Made by a program: the position numbers and the translations under genes. A model generated the notes under the pieces. It made no database searches, was not told the DNA's origin, and worked only from the letters and a program-made list of their open reading frames with translations. From the NCBI GenBank assembly GCA_031292515.1, contig JARLGZ010000269.1, forward strand, positions 124,001 to 188,000: 64,000 bases of DNA. The letters run 5' to 3'. Every line of letters starts with the position of its first letter. Within the stretch, counting starts at the first letter, position 1. This DNA comes from Puia sp. Lineage in GTDB: Bacteria; Bacteroidota; Bacteroidia; Chitinophagales; Chitinophagaceae. Below are positions 32,509 to 40,892 of the stretch, piece after piece.

Positions 32509-33498
32509 ATGAAGTTTATCTCCTGTCTGCTGGTCTTCATGCCCTTTTGGGGGATCGCTCAAAACCCGGACACAAAACAACCGGAGGACAGACCTGCGCA
32601 ACCCGGGGATCGGTCCGACCCCCAAAAAGCCAGGTTTGTAACAGAAGATATCGCGCGTTTTTGGGAGGCTTTCGACTCCGCAGCCGTTGACACCGCGGAT
32701 GCGGCCGCTCTGCTCAAAAGTCTCTACCTGGACAAGGGTACCCTGGGATTGAAGAAGTTCAACGAGGTAGGCATCAAAGGGGTGGATGCGCTGGCGGCGG
32801 CGATAAAAAAATACAGACCCTATTATGAGTCCGTTCGTCCCCGGACCTTGCAGATCGCAACCCTGGAAGACACGATACGGAAATCACTCGTAAAGATGAA
32901 ACGACTATACCCGGAGGCCCGGCTTCCGGATATCTATTTCCTGGTAGGTGACTTGAACGCCGGCGGCAAGTCGGAAAAGGAGGGACTGCTGATAGGTGCC
33001 GAGGTCAACTGTGCGGATGACAATACCGACTTTCAGAATTTGCCACCCGCGGTTCCGGCGATCTTTAAAGCGCTGGGTTTTGCACATATCCCCTCACTCG
33101 TTGCCCACGAACTAGTCCATTATCAGCAATCCTACCGGTTTACTGATAAAAACGTGCTGGCCTATGCGATCATGGAAGGAAGCGCCGACTTTATCGGCGA
33201 GAAGATATCGGGCAGGTCTGTCAATATCGTCCCGCGCATCTACGGCGACGCCCACGAAAAAGAGTTATGGCTGGAATTTGAAAAAGACGCCCACACGGAT
33301 GACCTGAACAAATGGCTGTATAATGGCGGAGGCTCGCTGGAAAGACCGGGCGATCTGGGCTATTATATCGGCTATAAGATCACGGAGGCCTACTACCGCC
33401 GCAGCCGGGACAAGGCCCGGGCCATAAAAGAGATCCTGAATATTACCGATTTCGACGCCTTCCTGAAAGAGAGCGGCTATGGCCGGCAATTCGAATAG
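32509..33498 (+). CDS. Exported DUF2268-like putative zinc protease
   Basis: A 329-residue protein with a short signal peptide (MKFISCLLVFMPFWGIAQ). The region SLVAHELVHYQQ holds an HExxH-type motif (HELVH), and the following GSADFIGE gives a downstream acidic residue as third ligand candidate, in the manner of DUF2268 and GldB-related predicted metalloproteases. The Asp/Glu-rich N-terminal part (residues 20-60) is probably a linker. The ATG at 32509 is preferred over one 57 bases upstream because it starts the signal peptide. It is divergent from the SDR gene (gap of 191 bp with no clear promoter) and convergent with the acyl-CoA ligase gene. Confidence 0.72.
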   Translation: MKFISCLLVFMPFWGIAQNPDTKQPEDRPAQPGDRSDPQKARFVTEDIARFWEAFDSAAVDTADAAALLKSLYLDKGTLGLKKFNEVGIKGVDALAAAIKKYRPYYESVRPRTLQIATLEDTIRKSLVKMKRLYPEARLPDIYFLVGDLNAGGKSEKEGLLIGAEVNCADDNTDFQNLPPAVPAIFKALGFAHIPSLVAHELVHYQQSYRFTDKNVLAYAIMEGSADFIGEKISGRSVNIVPRIYGDAHEKELWLEFEKDAHTDDLNKWLYNGGGSLERPGDLGYYIGYKITEAYYRRSRDKARAIKEILNITDFDAFLKESGYGRQFE

Positions 33499-33539
33499 AC
33501 CGGCTTGCCGGATAGGCTTCACCGGTTTGGTGGATCCCG

Positions 33540-35324
33540 TCAGGAGCTTGAATAAATCTTTTCGATGGCATCCCGGAATTTTTCCGTGACAACCTTGCGC
33601 TTAAGGCTCAGCTTGGGCGTCATTTCCCCCGTTGCAACGCTCCATTCGGCGGGCAGCAGGACGAATTTTTTGACCTGCTCGACATGATTGAAATATTTGT
33701 TATAAGACTCTATGATGTCCCGGTAGAGCGCCAGCACTTTCGGGTCCTTCACCAGCTCTTCATTCGTCCCGACGGCGACATCATTGCTCCGGCACCAATC
33801 CTTTAAATGGGCGAAAGCCGGTACGATCAGCGCACCCACGAATTTCCTTTCCGGGCCCACCACCATGATCTGCTCGATAAACATCGACTCCGTCAGCTTG
33901 CTCTCAATGGGTAGCGGGGCCACATATTTCCCGCCGCTGGTCTTGAACAACTCTTTTTTTCGGTCGGTGATCTTCAGGAATTTGTCGTCTACCAGGATGC
34001 CGATGTCGCCGGTATGGAACCACCCGTCGATGATCGCTTCCGCCGTCAGATCGGGCCGTTTGTAATAACCCATCATCACATTGGGGCCTTTGCACAAGAT
34101 CTCTCCATCTTCGGCGATCTTCACTTCTATATGCGGGATCAGCGGTCCGACCGTACCAAACTTACGACCGGTGATCTCATAACGGTTGACACTAATAACG
34201 GGGGAGGTCTCCGTGAGACCATACCCTTCCATGACGGGCACCTTCGCCGCCGTGAAGATCCGGATGAGACGCACCTGGCAGGCCGCACCCCCGCTGACGA
34301 TACAGATGAGATTGTTTCCCAGCGCCTCCCGCCATTTGCTGAAGATGAGTTTGTTTGCCAGGGCAAGCTGCAGGTTGTACCAGGCCCCCATCGGCTTATT
34401 GATCTCATATTTCTCGGCCAGTCCATGCGCCCAGAAGAACAGTTTTCTCTTGAGCCCCGTTAATTCACCGCCCTTTTGCATGATACGGTCATACACTTTT
34501 TCCAGCAGCCGGGGAACGGTAGTGAACATCTGGGGTTTTACCTCTTTCAGGTTCTCTCCGATGGTATCCATACTTTCGGCATAATAGATCGGACTGCCGT
34601 TAAAAAGATACACATAGGTGATCATTTTCTCAAATATATGGTTCAGCGGCAGAAAGCTTAGGGCCTTGATGGCGCCCGGCGGCAGACAGGGTATGGAATC
34701 CCTCACGTTGCTGAGTATATTCTTATGGGAAAGCATGACCCCTTTGGGGGTACCCGTCGTTCCGGAGGTATAAATGATGGTCGCCAGGTCTTCATACCCG
34801 ATCCGGGCGGCGATAGCGGGAAGTTTGGCGATCGTCTCGCCGGTGGCGCCGGCTACTACTTCTTTCCAATGCCTGGCCCGGGCCACATGTTCGAAACAGA
34901 AGATCTCCCCGAGAGAAGGAACACGCTCTTTAACGCTCAGGACTTTGAGGAACAGCTCCTCGTCATTGACAAAAGCCACCTTCACCTGCGCATCATTCAA
35001 CACAAATTCAAGCTCGCCGACGGTAATGGTAGGGTAGATGGGAGTGAGCACCGCACCTATCTGTTGAACGGCCAGGTCGAGCATGATCCATTCCGGCCGG
35101 TTCTTTGACAGGATCGCTACCTTGTCGCGGCCTTCTGCGCTCATGTCGCCGCAGGAAATGCCCATGTTGATAAGACCGGCGCTGAGCCGGGTGACCGTGT
35201 CGGCAACTTCCGCCGTACTATAAGTTTTCCAGTGGCCATTTTCCTTGGCCGCCAGCATGTCCGGCAGCGGATTCTCTTTCAAATGCAGCGCGAGGCAGTC
35301 AAACAATCGTGTTGGGTCGGTCAT
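33540..35324 (-). CDS. Long-chain fatty acid-CoA ligase (AMP-forming)
   Basis: An ANL-superfamily enzyme of 594 residues that activates fatty acids to acyl-CoA through an acyl-adenylate. Motif A3 is IIYTSGTTGTPKGVMLSHKN, motif A5 is EGYGLTETSP, the hinge region is FHTGDIG...KITDRKKELFKTSGGKYVAP, and the C-terminal subdomain ends with the GEMTPKLSLKRK segment carrying the adenylation Lys. The size and the DRKKELFKTSGGKY motif fit the FadD15/FAA subgroup. The start ATG at 35324 (MTDPTRLFDC) is more family-like than the one 7 codons upstream. It is a single gene between a convergent metalloprotease gene and a TPR gene. Confidence 0.93.
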   Translation of the reverse strand: MTDPTRLFDCLALHLKENPLPDMLAAKENGHWKTYSTAEVADTVTRLSAGLINMGISCGDMSAEGRDKVAILSKNRPEWIMLDLAVQQIGAVLTPIYPTITVGELEFVLNDAQVKVAFVNDEELFLKVLSVKERVPSLGEIFCFEHVARARHWKEVVAGATGETIAKLPAIAARIGYEDLATIIYTSGTTGTPKGVMLSHKNILSNVRDSIPCLPPGAIKALSFLPLNHIFEKMITYVYLFNGSPIYYAESMDTIGENLKEVKPQMFTTVPRLLEKVYDRIMQKGGELTGLKRKLFFWAHGLAEKYEINKPMGAWYNLQLALANKLIFSKWREALGNNLICIVSGGAACQVRLIRIFTAAKVPVMEGYGLTETSPVISVNRYEITGRKFGTVGPLIPHIEVKIAEDGEILCKGPNVMMGYYKRPDLTAEAIIDGWFHTGDIGILVDDKFLKITDRKKELFKTSGGKYVAPLPIESKLTESMFIEQIMVVGPERKFVGALIVPAFAHLKDWCRSNDVAVGTNEELVKDPKVLALYRDIIESYNKYFNHVEQVKKFVLLPAEWSVATGEMTPKLSLKRKVVTEKFRDAIEKIYSSS

Positions 35325-35410
35325 ATTCTTTGTTATGGGCATCAAAATAGAAAAAAAACAAAAGACCGCAAATTAAAAAGCGGTTTCTTTCCCCCTATTG
35401 TCCGATCCCG

Positions 35411-36442
35411 CTACTTGGCAACGATCTGGTAATACTGTCCCTGGGGAAGTTTGAATATACGGCCTTTCTGAAAATTGTTAAAGCGGGTATACTCCTCGGT
35501 ATGCGTATTGGCCCATGTCTGGTATGCCGTCAGGTCGTCTGCCGGGCCGAAGATCCACTGGTTATATGCGTCGAAAAGACCCTCTTTCATCAGCTGCCTC
35601 TGATAGTCAAAAAGCCGGTAGGGGAACTGCGTGGAGTATTTCTTGAACCAGTCTTCGATGAATTGACTGCGGAGGATCATCAGGGATTCGGGCGTCACTC
35701 CCATGGCCAGCGCAGAGGATTGCTTGTTGATCTCGTCGAGATAGGCTACCACGAAGGTGCTCTTTACATTCTGATCCTTTTTGACGTTGTTCTCGCTGAA
35801 GAGTTTTTTATAAGAGGACAGCAGCACCTGCTTGATCTCGGCGGTGCGCTGGCTATAGCTCTCGAGATTCACGAAGATTTCACCGTACAGGAGGCTCCAT
35901 ACCTTATCAAAAGTGAGATAATAATATTTGCAGGCGTTGTAGTAATTGGAAGAATAGTTGGGATCCGCCTCGATTCCTTTTTCCCATTGTTTGATGGCCG
36001 AATAATCCCCCTTTAACCAGAGCAACTCCCCGTATTCGTTGTATAGTTCCCCGTCGTCCGGGAATTTTTTGAGGCCGTCTTTGTATAGCTTTTCGCAATT
36101 CGGGAGTTCTTCGGAACCCCTGTATAACATCCCCAGAATCTGGTAACACTGGACATCGGCGTCGGCCCGTTCGACCAGCGGTTTGGCCGTAGCCAGCCCT
36201 TTTACATAATCATGCTGCATGTAATAGTCGAAGGCCAGTTCCTTCCCCAATTCCAGGTTATTGGGATCCTTTTGGAGGGCCTTGTTCAATACGACAATGG
36301 CATTGGCGAAATCCCCTTGCCGTGAGAAAGTCTTGGCCGCGTCCAGTTGGGTCTTGGGGTCGGGTTGCTGTGCAAAGACAACCATCGCGGAAAATAAAAA
36401 CAGAAAAGCTGCCGGGAGCGCTCGTTGGATCTTTGATCGCAT
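35411..36442 (-). CDS. Exported TPR protein
   Basis: A signal peptide (about residues 1-25, ending VVFAQQ) is followed by tetratricopeptide repeats from residue 30 to about 170, for example AAKTFSRQGDFANAIVVLNKALQKDPNN and EYGELLWLKGDYSAIKQWEKGIEADPNY. The C-terminal half (170-343) is helical, Tyr/Phe-rich, and of no family I recognise. Location is periplasm or outer membrane face. It is upstream of the acyl-CoA ligase on the same strand with an 86-bp gap. Function unknown; a scaffolding role is usual for such proteins. Confidence 0.8.
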   Translation of the reverse strand: MRSKIQRALPAAFLFLFSAMVVFAQQPDPKTQLDAAKTFSRQGDFANAIVVLNKALQKDPNNLELGKELAFDYYMQHDYVKGLATAKPLVERADADVQCYQILGMLYRGSEELPNCEKLYKDGLKKFPDDGELYNEYGELLWLKGDYSAIKQWEKGIEADPNYSSNYYNACKYYYLTFDKVWSLLYGEIFVNLESYSQRTAEIKQVLLSSYKKLFSENNVKKDQNVKSTFVVAYLDEINKQSSALAMGVTPESLMILRSQFIEDWFKKYSTQFPYRLFDYQRQLMKEGLFDAYNQWIFGPADDLTAYQTWANTHTEEYTRFNNFQKGRIFKLPQGQYYQIVAK

Positions 36443-36595
36443 GCGTTTATCAATTTCGGATTAAAGATAAGCCTAATTGTCAATCGACTGAGCCTTAATA
36501 ACCAATGACTAACAGGGAGCATTCAGGCCTCCCTCTTTCGAAGACCCTTCTTTCGAAGATCCTCTTTCGACGATCCTCAGCCGGAGACCGGTCGG

Positions 36596-37825
36596 CTAAC
36601 CGATCAGGTGCGTCAACAAACCGTCTCTTAATTTTGGTTCAAACCACGTGCTCTTCGGGGGCATGACCTGGCCGCTGTCGGCGATATCGAATAGCTGCTG
36701 GATACTGACCGGGTAAAGGCTGAAGGCAACTTTCATTTCACCGCTGTCGACCCTTTTTTCCAATTCGGCCAGGCCCCGGATCCCTCCGGCGAAATCGATC
36801 CGCCTATCAGTTCTCGGATCCTTGATGGCCAACAGCTTGTCCAGCACATTCTTCTGCAGGATCGTAACATCGAGCACGCCAATCGGGTCCTTTGAGTAAA
36901 TTCCTTCCTTTGATACCAGCTTATACCACCCGCCTTCCAGGTACATCCCGAATTCATGCAGTTGCTCCGGCGAATAGGCCTTGTCGACCTTGCCCACCAG
37001 AAAATCCTTCTGCAGGGAATCCAGGAACTCTTCCGCGCTCAGCCCGTTCAGGTCTTTCACAAGCCGGTTGTAATCCAATATTTTCAGTTCCGAAGCGGGG
37101 AACAGCGTTGTCAGGAAATAGTCGGCTTCCGGACCCGCCTTTGTGCCCAGGGTCTTCCGGACCTTTGCCGCGGAAGCAGCGCGGTGATGACCGTCCGCGA
37201 TATAGGTGAAGGGCACCTGCGCGGCGAATAATTGTGTAATTCCGGCTATCGCATCGTCCTGGTCGACAACCCATATCGTATTGGCAATGCCGTCTTCGGC
37301 AATAAAATCGTAGAGCGGCGCGTGTTTTTCCTGCCAATCCGAGATCAGCTGATCGATAGCGTCCACATTTTTATAGGCGAGGAATACGTTGCCGGTTTGG
37401 GCGCCGGTGGTCTTGATATGGTTGATCCTGTCCAGTTCTTTTTCCGGTCTCGTCAGCTCGTGTTTGCGGATAATATCGTTTTCATAATCCGCCACGGAAC
37501 TGGCGCAGACCAGGCCCGTCTGGCTTCTTCCGTTCATGATCAGCCGGTAAATATAATAGCAGGGTTTCTCTTCCTGCAGTAAAACCCCGTTTTCCCGGAA
37601 GGCGAGCAGGTTCTCTTTGGCCTTATCGTATACTGCCTGCGAGTGAATATCGATCCCCTCGGGCAGATCGATCTCCGATTTGGTGATATGCAGGAAAGAA
37701 TCGGGATTACCCGCTGCTTCTTCCCTGGCTTCCCGGCTATTCAGCACGTCGTAAGGGGGAGACGCGACCTTACGGGCGACGGAGACCTGCGGTCTCAATG
37801 CTTTAAAAGGAATGATGGTTGCCAT
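36596..37825 (-). CDS. DUF1015 family protein
   Basis: A 409-residue cytoplasmic protein covering the full DUF1015 domain. Conserved parts are the opening IPFKALRPQ...KVASPPYDVLNSREAREEAAGNPDSFLHITKSEI, YIYRLIMNGRSQTGLVCASSVADYENDIIRKHELTRPEKE, and FTYIADGHHRAASAAKV with paired His. The biochemical role is not established. In many Bacteroidota it lies beside serine-synthesis genes, and here serC is directly upstream on the same strand (gap 134 bp), which suggests a link to serine or PLP-related metabolism. Lack of an adjacent serA is noted. Confidence 0.85.
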   Translation of the reverse strand: MATIIPFKALRPQVSVARKVASPPYDVLNSREAREEAAGNPDSFLHITKSEIDLPEGIDIHSQAVYDKAKENLLAFRENGVLLQEEKPCYYIYRLIMNGRSQTGLVCASSVADYENDIIRKHELTRPEKELDRINHIKTTGAQTGNVFLAYKNVDAIDQLISDWQEKHAPLYDFIAEDGIANTIWVVDQDDAIAGITQLFAAQVPFTYIADGHHRAASAAKVRKTLGTKAGPEADYFLTTLFPASELKILDYNRLVKDLNGLSAEEFLDSLQKDFLVGKVDKAYSPEQLHEFGMYLEGGWYKLVSKEGIYSKDPIGVLDVTILQKNVLDKLLAIKDPRTDRRIDFAGGIRGLAELEKRVDSGEMKVAFSLYPVSIQQLFDIADSGQVMPPKSTWFEPKLRDGLLTHLIG

Positions 37826-37959
37826 AACAGATCCTGGTTCTAATGTTTTAATGGGGTTGTTTTTTTATCAGGGTTACTGCTTTTGCCGGATGGTCTCTTT
37901 TGCCCTGGTATCTCCTTTCTACTGATATCGATCTTGCCACGGAAGGCCTCTTTGCCCGC

Positions 37960-39027
37960 CTACCCTTTCTTGTTGGCGAAATCGCTCATCAGGTCGGTAA
38001 GCGCTTTTACACTGCTCAACGGGAGCGCATTATACATCGAAGCCCTGAACCCGCCCACGCTGCGATGCCCTTTGACACCCACCATGCCATGCTCTTTGCA
38101 GGCGGCCAGGAATTCTTTTTCCAAAGCCGGATCGTCGATGACGAATACTGCGTTCATAAGGCTTCGGTCTTCGGGGACAACCGTGGGACGGAAGACGGGC
38201 AGTTCATCCAGCGTCTTATACATCAGGGCCGCTTTCTCGTTATTGATCTTTTCAAGCGCCGCGATGCCGCCGGCCTTCTTCAGCCAACGCAGGGTCAGCA
38301 TACAAACATAGACCGCAAAGACAGGAGGTGTATTCAGCATCGACCCCGCCTCAATGTGCTGCCGGTAATCCAGCATGCTCGGTATTTTTCGATCGACTGT
38401 ACCCAAAAAATCCTTCTTCACGATCACCAGGTTCACCCCCGCCGCTCCGATATTCTTCTGCGCCCCCGCATAGATCAGCGCAAAACGGTTGAAATCCAGG
38501 GTGTGGCTGAGGATATCGCTGCTCATATCGGCCACCAGCGGAATCGTGGTCTCCGGGATGGACCGGATCTGCGTTCCCTCGATCGTATTGTTGGTGGTAT
38601 AGTGGAAGTATTTGGCTCCTGCCGGAATAGGATATCCCTTTGGGATATAGGTGTAATTCTTGTCTTTCGAACTGCCGACAACGGCTACCTGTCCGAAGAG
38701 CCTCGCTTCCTTGATCGCTTTTGTGCCCCAGGTGCCGCAATCCAGGTAAGCCGCCGTCTCGTTTTCATTCAACAGATTCATGGGAATCTGGAAGAACTGG
38801 GTCGACGCACCCCCATGCAGGAATAAGACCTCGTGCCCGGCGTCCAGGGCCATCAGCTCTTTTACCAGCGCGATCGCCTCGTCCATCACGGCCTGGAACA
38901 GAGGCGTGCGATGCCCGATCTCAAGGATCGACAGCCCCGAATTTTCAAAATTCAGAATGGCCTTGCTGGCCTCTTCGAATACCTCGCCCGGCAAGATACT
39001 GGGGCCTGAATTGAAATTATAAACCAC
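37960..39027 (-). CDS. serC: Phosphoserine aminotransferase
   Basis: A 355-residue PLP enzyme converting 3-phosphohydroxypyruvate and glutamate to phosphoserine in serine synthesis (also 4-phosphohydroxythreonine in PLP synthesis). Family signs: NFNSGPSILPGEVFEEA at the start, LFLHGGASTQFFQIPMNLL, the PLP lysine in IYAGAQKNIGAAG, and the C-terminal GHRSVGGFRASMYNALP phosphate-binding region. The start is GTG at 39027, the only start codon that gives the conserved N-terminus. A consensus -7 element lies about 66 bp upstream. DUF1015 follows. Confidence 0.95.
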   Translation of the reverse strand: MVYNFNSGPSILPGEVFEEASKAILNFENSGLSILEIGHRTPLFQAVMDEAIALVKELMALDAGHEVLFLHGGASTQFFQIPMNLLNENETAAYLDCGTWGTKAIKEARLFGQVAVVGSSKDKNYTYIPKGYPIPAGAKYFHYTTNNTIEGTQIRSIPETTIPLVADMSSDILSHTLDFNRFALIYAGAQKNIGAAGVNLVIVKKDFLGTVDRKIPSMLDYRQHIEAGSMLNTPPVFAVYVCMLTLRWLKKAGGIAALEKINNEKAALMYKTLDELPVFRPTVVPEDRSLMNAVFVIDDPALEKEFLAACKEHGMVGVKGHRSVGGFRASMYNALPLSSVKALTDLMSDFANKKG

Positions 39028-39417
39028 TTTCGTACATTTTAAATGATCCGACGTTTATCAAAACGCCCGGAAGTCAACTGAAAAAGGAGCCGCAAAGATA
39101 CAAAATTACTATCGATTGCGCCATAACCACACCACTCATAAGTTTAGAACGCCGTACGCATGAGTTTGCGACATTATCACGCCAATAGCGTCTGCTTACG
39201 CTTGCGCCGGACGCGATGTCGGAAAAGGGGCCTTCGCCCGGCCCAACCCACCCCGCACAACAAGAAACAGCCCGGCGGGTGTAACCTGTCCTATCACGCT
39301 GCACCACCTGGCCGGATACAGTCCCGTTGCGACATGGCTAACCGGCTGCTGTTCAAAAAACCGAAAGTATCCTACCGACGTCTAAGTATCTACTCACCAC
39401 TGACTACTCACCACTCA
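39028..39417. other. 390-bp intergenic region upstream of serC
   Basis: Apart from the serC -7 element and the repeat copy that begins near 39390, this stretch shows no supported gene. A 77-codon open frame on the minus strand (39074-39307) is Cys/Arg/Ser-rich with no recognisable domain and overlaps the promoter, so it is left out. The GC-rich block 39180-39320 could be a remnant of a lost gene. Confidence 0.4.
39093..39100 (-). promoter_or_regulatory. -7 element of serC
   Basis: The minus strand reads TATCTTTG, an exact TAnnTTTG match, 66 bp before the GTG start. The -33 TTTG is not clear. Confidence 0.5.
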
Positions 39418-39428
39418 CTACTGACTAT
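39390..39428 (-). repeat. 7-bp-unit repeat, single half overlapping the DUF502 stop
   Basis: The plus strand reads CTACTCACCACTGACTACTC, then ACCACTCACTACTGACTATCC. On the minus strand it encodes the last residues and stop of the DUF502 gene (GAT-AGT-CAG-TAG) and continues TGAGTGG-TGAGTAG-TCAGTGG-TGAGTAG. This is the only copy here that clearly enters a coding sequence. Confidence 0.8.
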
Positions 39429-40044
39429 CCTCAATCTCCGCCACCCCACCCGAGATCGCAAACTTCATCGCATCCGTCGGTGTTGTATCGGTTAGTACCC
39501 GGACCCTCTCCATCTTCACAAAGAAGAGATTTCCGGAGAAAGCATAAGACTGCGGAACATAAACGGCGACATAGTCCTGGAGCCCGAATTCATGCAGATC
39601 CTCCTGTGTGATGAACCCAAGCCTCCAGATATCCGGGGCGTCTATCGAGACCAGCACGGCCTTGTCAAATTTTCTTTTGTTACCGGCAAAAGCCTCGAAA
39701 AAATCCTTGAGCGTAGTATAGATTAGCTTGATGCCTGGCGTCTTCTCCAGGAGCCGGTCAAAGAGATCCACCAGGCGGCTGATGATGAACGAAGAAGAGA
39801 TATAACCCACCAGGAGTACCAGCAGGACGACGATGACAAAACCCAGCCCCGGAAATCTCCGGGGATTTCCAAACTTGTCCAGGCCAAAACTCGGGAACAG
39901 ACTGTGTATAAAATTCGGTAGGATGCTGTCTATCAGGTTGAAAAAGGAAGTCGCCGCCCAGATCGTGATGATGATGGGCGCCAGAATGATCAGACCCTGC
40001 AGGAAATAATTAAAGACCCTGCGGGCTTTTAGCCGGATTTTCAT
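39418..40044 (-). CDS. DUF502 family membrane protein
   Basis: A 208-residue protein with two long hydrophobic segments (about residues 14-40 and 68-92) and a soluble C-terminal part. FLQGLIILAPIIITIWAATSFFNLID, LLVGYISSSFIISRLVDLFDRLLEKTPGIKLIYTTLKDFFEAF and the later YVAVYVPQSYAFSGNLFFV with TPTDAMKFAISGG are the DUF502 pattern. Function unknown; members are small inner-membrane proteins. The ATG at 40044 is preferred to one seven codons upstream. The last three codons (Asp-Ser-Gln) and the stop come from the repeat, so the original C-terminus may have been altered. Confidence 0.85.
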   Translation of the reverse strand: MKIRLKARRVFNYFLQGLIILAPIIITIWAATSFFNLIDSILPNFIHSLFPSFGLDKFGNPRRFPGLGFVIVVLLVLLVGYISSSFIISRLVDLFDRLLEKTPGIKLIYTTLKDFFEAFAGNKRKFDKAVLVSIDAPDIWRLGFITQEDLHEFGLQDYVAVYVPQSYAFSGNLFFVKMERVRVLTDTTPTDAMKFAISGGVAEIEDSQ

Positions 40045-40212
40045 GTATCGGTATTTAGTCCCCAAAAGTAGTCATTCCCGCGCTCACCCCTCGGATACCC
40101 CTTCAGCCCTCGAAACCGTATAAGAGCCTTTTATATATAATATTCATGAAATCAACTATTTAATGATAAAACTCTTTGGCCTTTCACCAGAATAAATAAA
40201 AAAATAACGCAC

Positions 40213-40249
40213 GGAAACTTTGGTAACGAAAAAAGTTTCCATAGTTTTG
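40213..40249 (+). promoter_or_regulatory. Promoter and palindromic operator of the TetR-efflux operon
   Basis: A perfect Bacteroidota promoter, TTTG (40219-40222), 19 bp, TAGTTTTG (40242-40249), overlaps a 9-bp perfect inverted repeat GGAAACTTT / AAAGTTTCC (40213-40221 and 40232-40240). A TetR dimer bound there would cover the -33 element and spacer, as expected for autorepression. The ATG of tetR begins 8 bp after the -7 element, so the mRNA should be leaderless or nearly so. Confidence 0.75.
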
Positions 40250-40256
40250 CCCCGGT

Positions 40257-40892
40257 ATGGAAGTAAAAGAACGAATACTGGAAAAAGCGGGAGAGCTGTT
40301 CATGCGATATGGAATCCGTTCGATCACCATGGACGAAATAGCCGGGCAATTGGGAATATCCAAGAAGACAATCTACCAGTTCTTTACAGACAAGGACGAG
40401 ATGGTTGCGGCCGTTATCGACCTCGAAGTCCAAAAAAACGAGATGGAATGCATGCAGTTTCGCAAGCAATCCGCCAATGCCATCGAACAGATCTTCATCG
40501 CGCTGGAATCCATGGAAGAGATGCTCCAGGCCATGAACCCCCAAATTTTGTACGATCTCGAGAAACACCATCCCCGGTCTTATAAAAAGATCAGGGAATA
40601 CAAATACCAGTTTCTATACCGGGAAATAACGGACAACCTGCAATGGGGCATCGCCGAAGGGCTATACAGACCAGAGCTGAATATCGACATCCTCTCGAAG
40701 GTCCGCATCGAAATGGCCTTTATGCCTTTCAACCCGGATGTATTCCCGCATACGAGATACAGGCTCACGGAACTGAATTATGAACTTGCTATTTATTTCC
40801 TGTTCGGTATCGCTACCGAACAAGGAAGACGGCTAACCGAAAAATACATCACAGAACGAAAAAAAAAATCATCCCATGAACACACGGTTTAG
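40257..40892 (+). CDS. TetR/AcrR family transcriptional regulator
   Basis: A 211-residue repressor. The N-terminal helix-turn-helix is in RILEKAGELFMRYGIRSITMDEIAGQLGISKKTIYQFFTDKDEM (residues about 5-50), and the rest is a helical ligand-binding domain. It is the first gene of the tetR-tolC-adaptor-RND operon, overlaps the start of the tolC-like gene by 17 bp, and its promoter carries a palindrome. It should repress the operon until an inducing compound binds; the inducer is unknown. Confidence 0.93.
   Translation: MEVKERILEKAGELFMRYGIRSITMDEIAGQLGISKKTIYQFFTDKDEMVAAVIDLEVQKNEMECMQFRKQSANAIEQIFIALESMEEMLQAMNPQILYDLEKHHPRSYKKIREYKYQFLYREITDNLQWGIAEGLYRPELNIDILSKVRIEMAFMPFNPDVFPHTRYRLTELNYELAIYFLFGIATEQGRRLTEKYITERKKKSSHEHTV

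Noticed and set aside
39074-39307. 77-codon minus-strand open frame upstream of serC
   Set aside because: Unusual composition, overlaps the serC promoter and matches no family I know.
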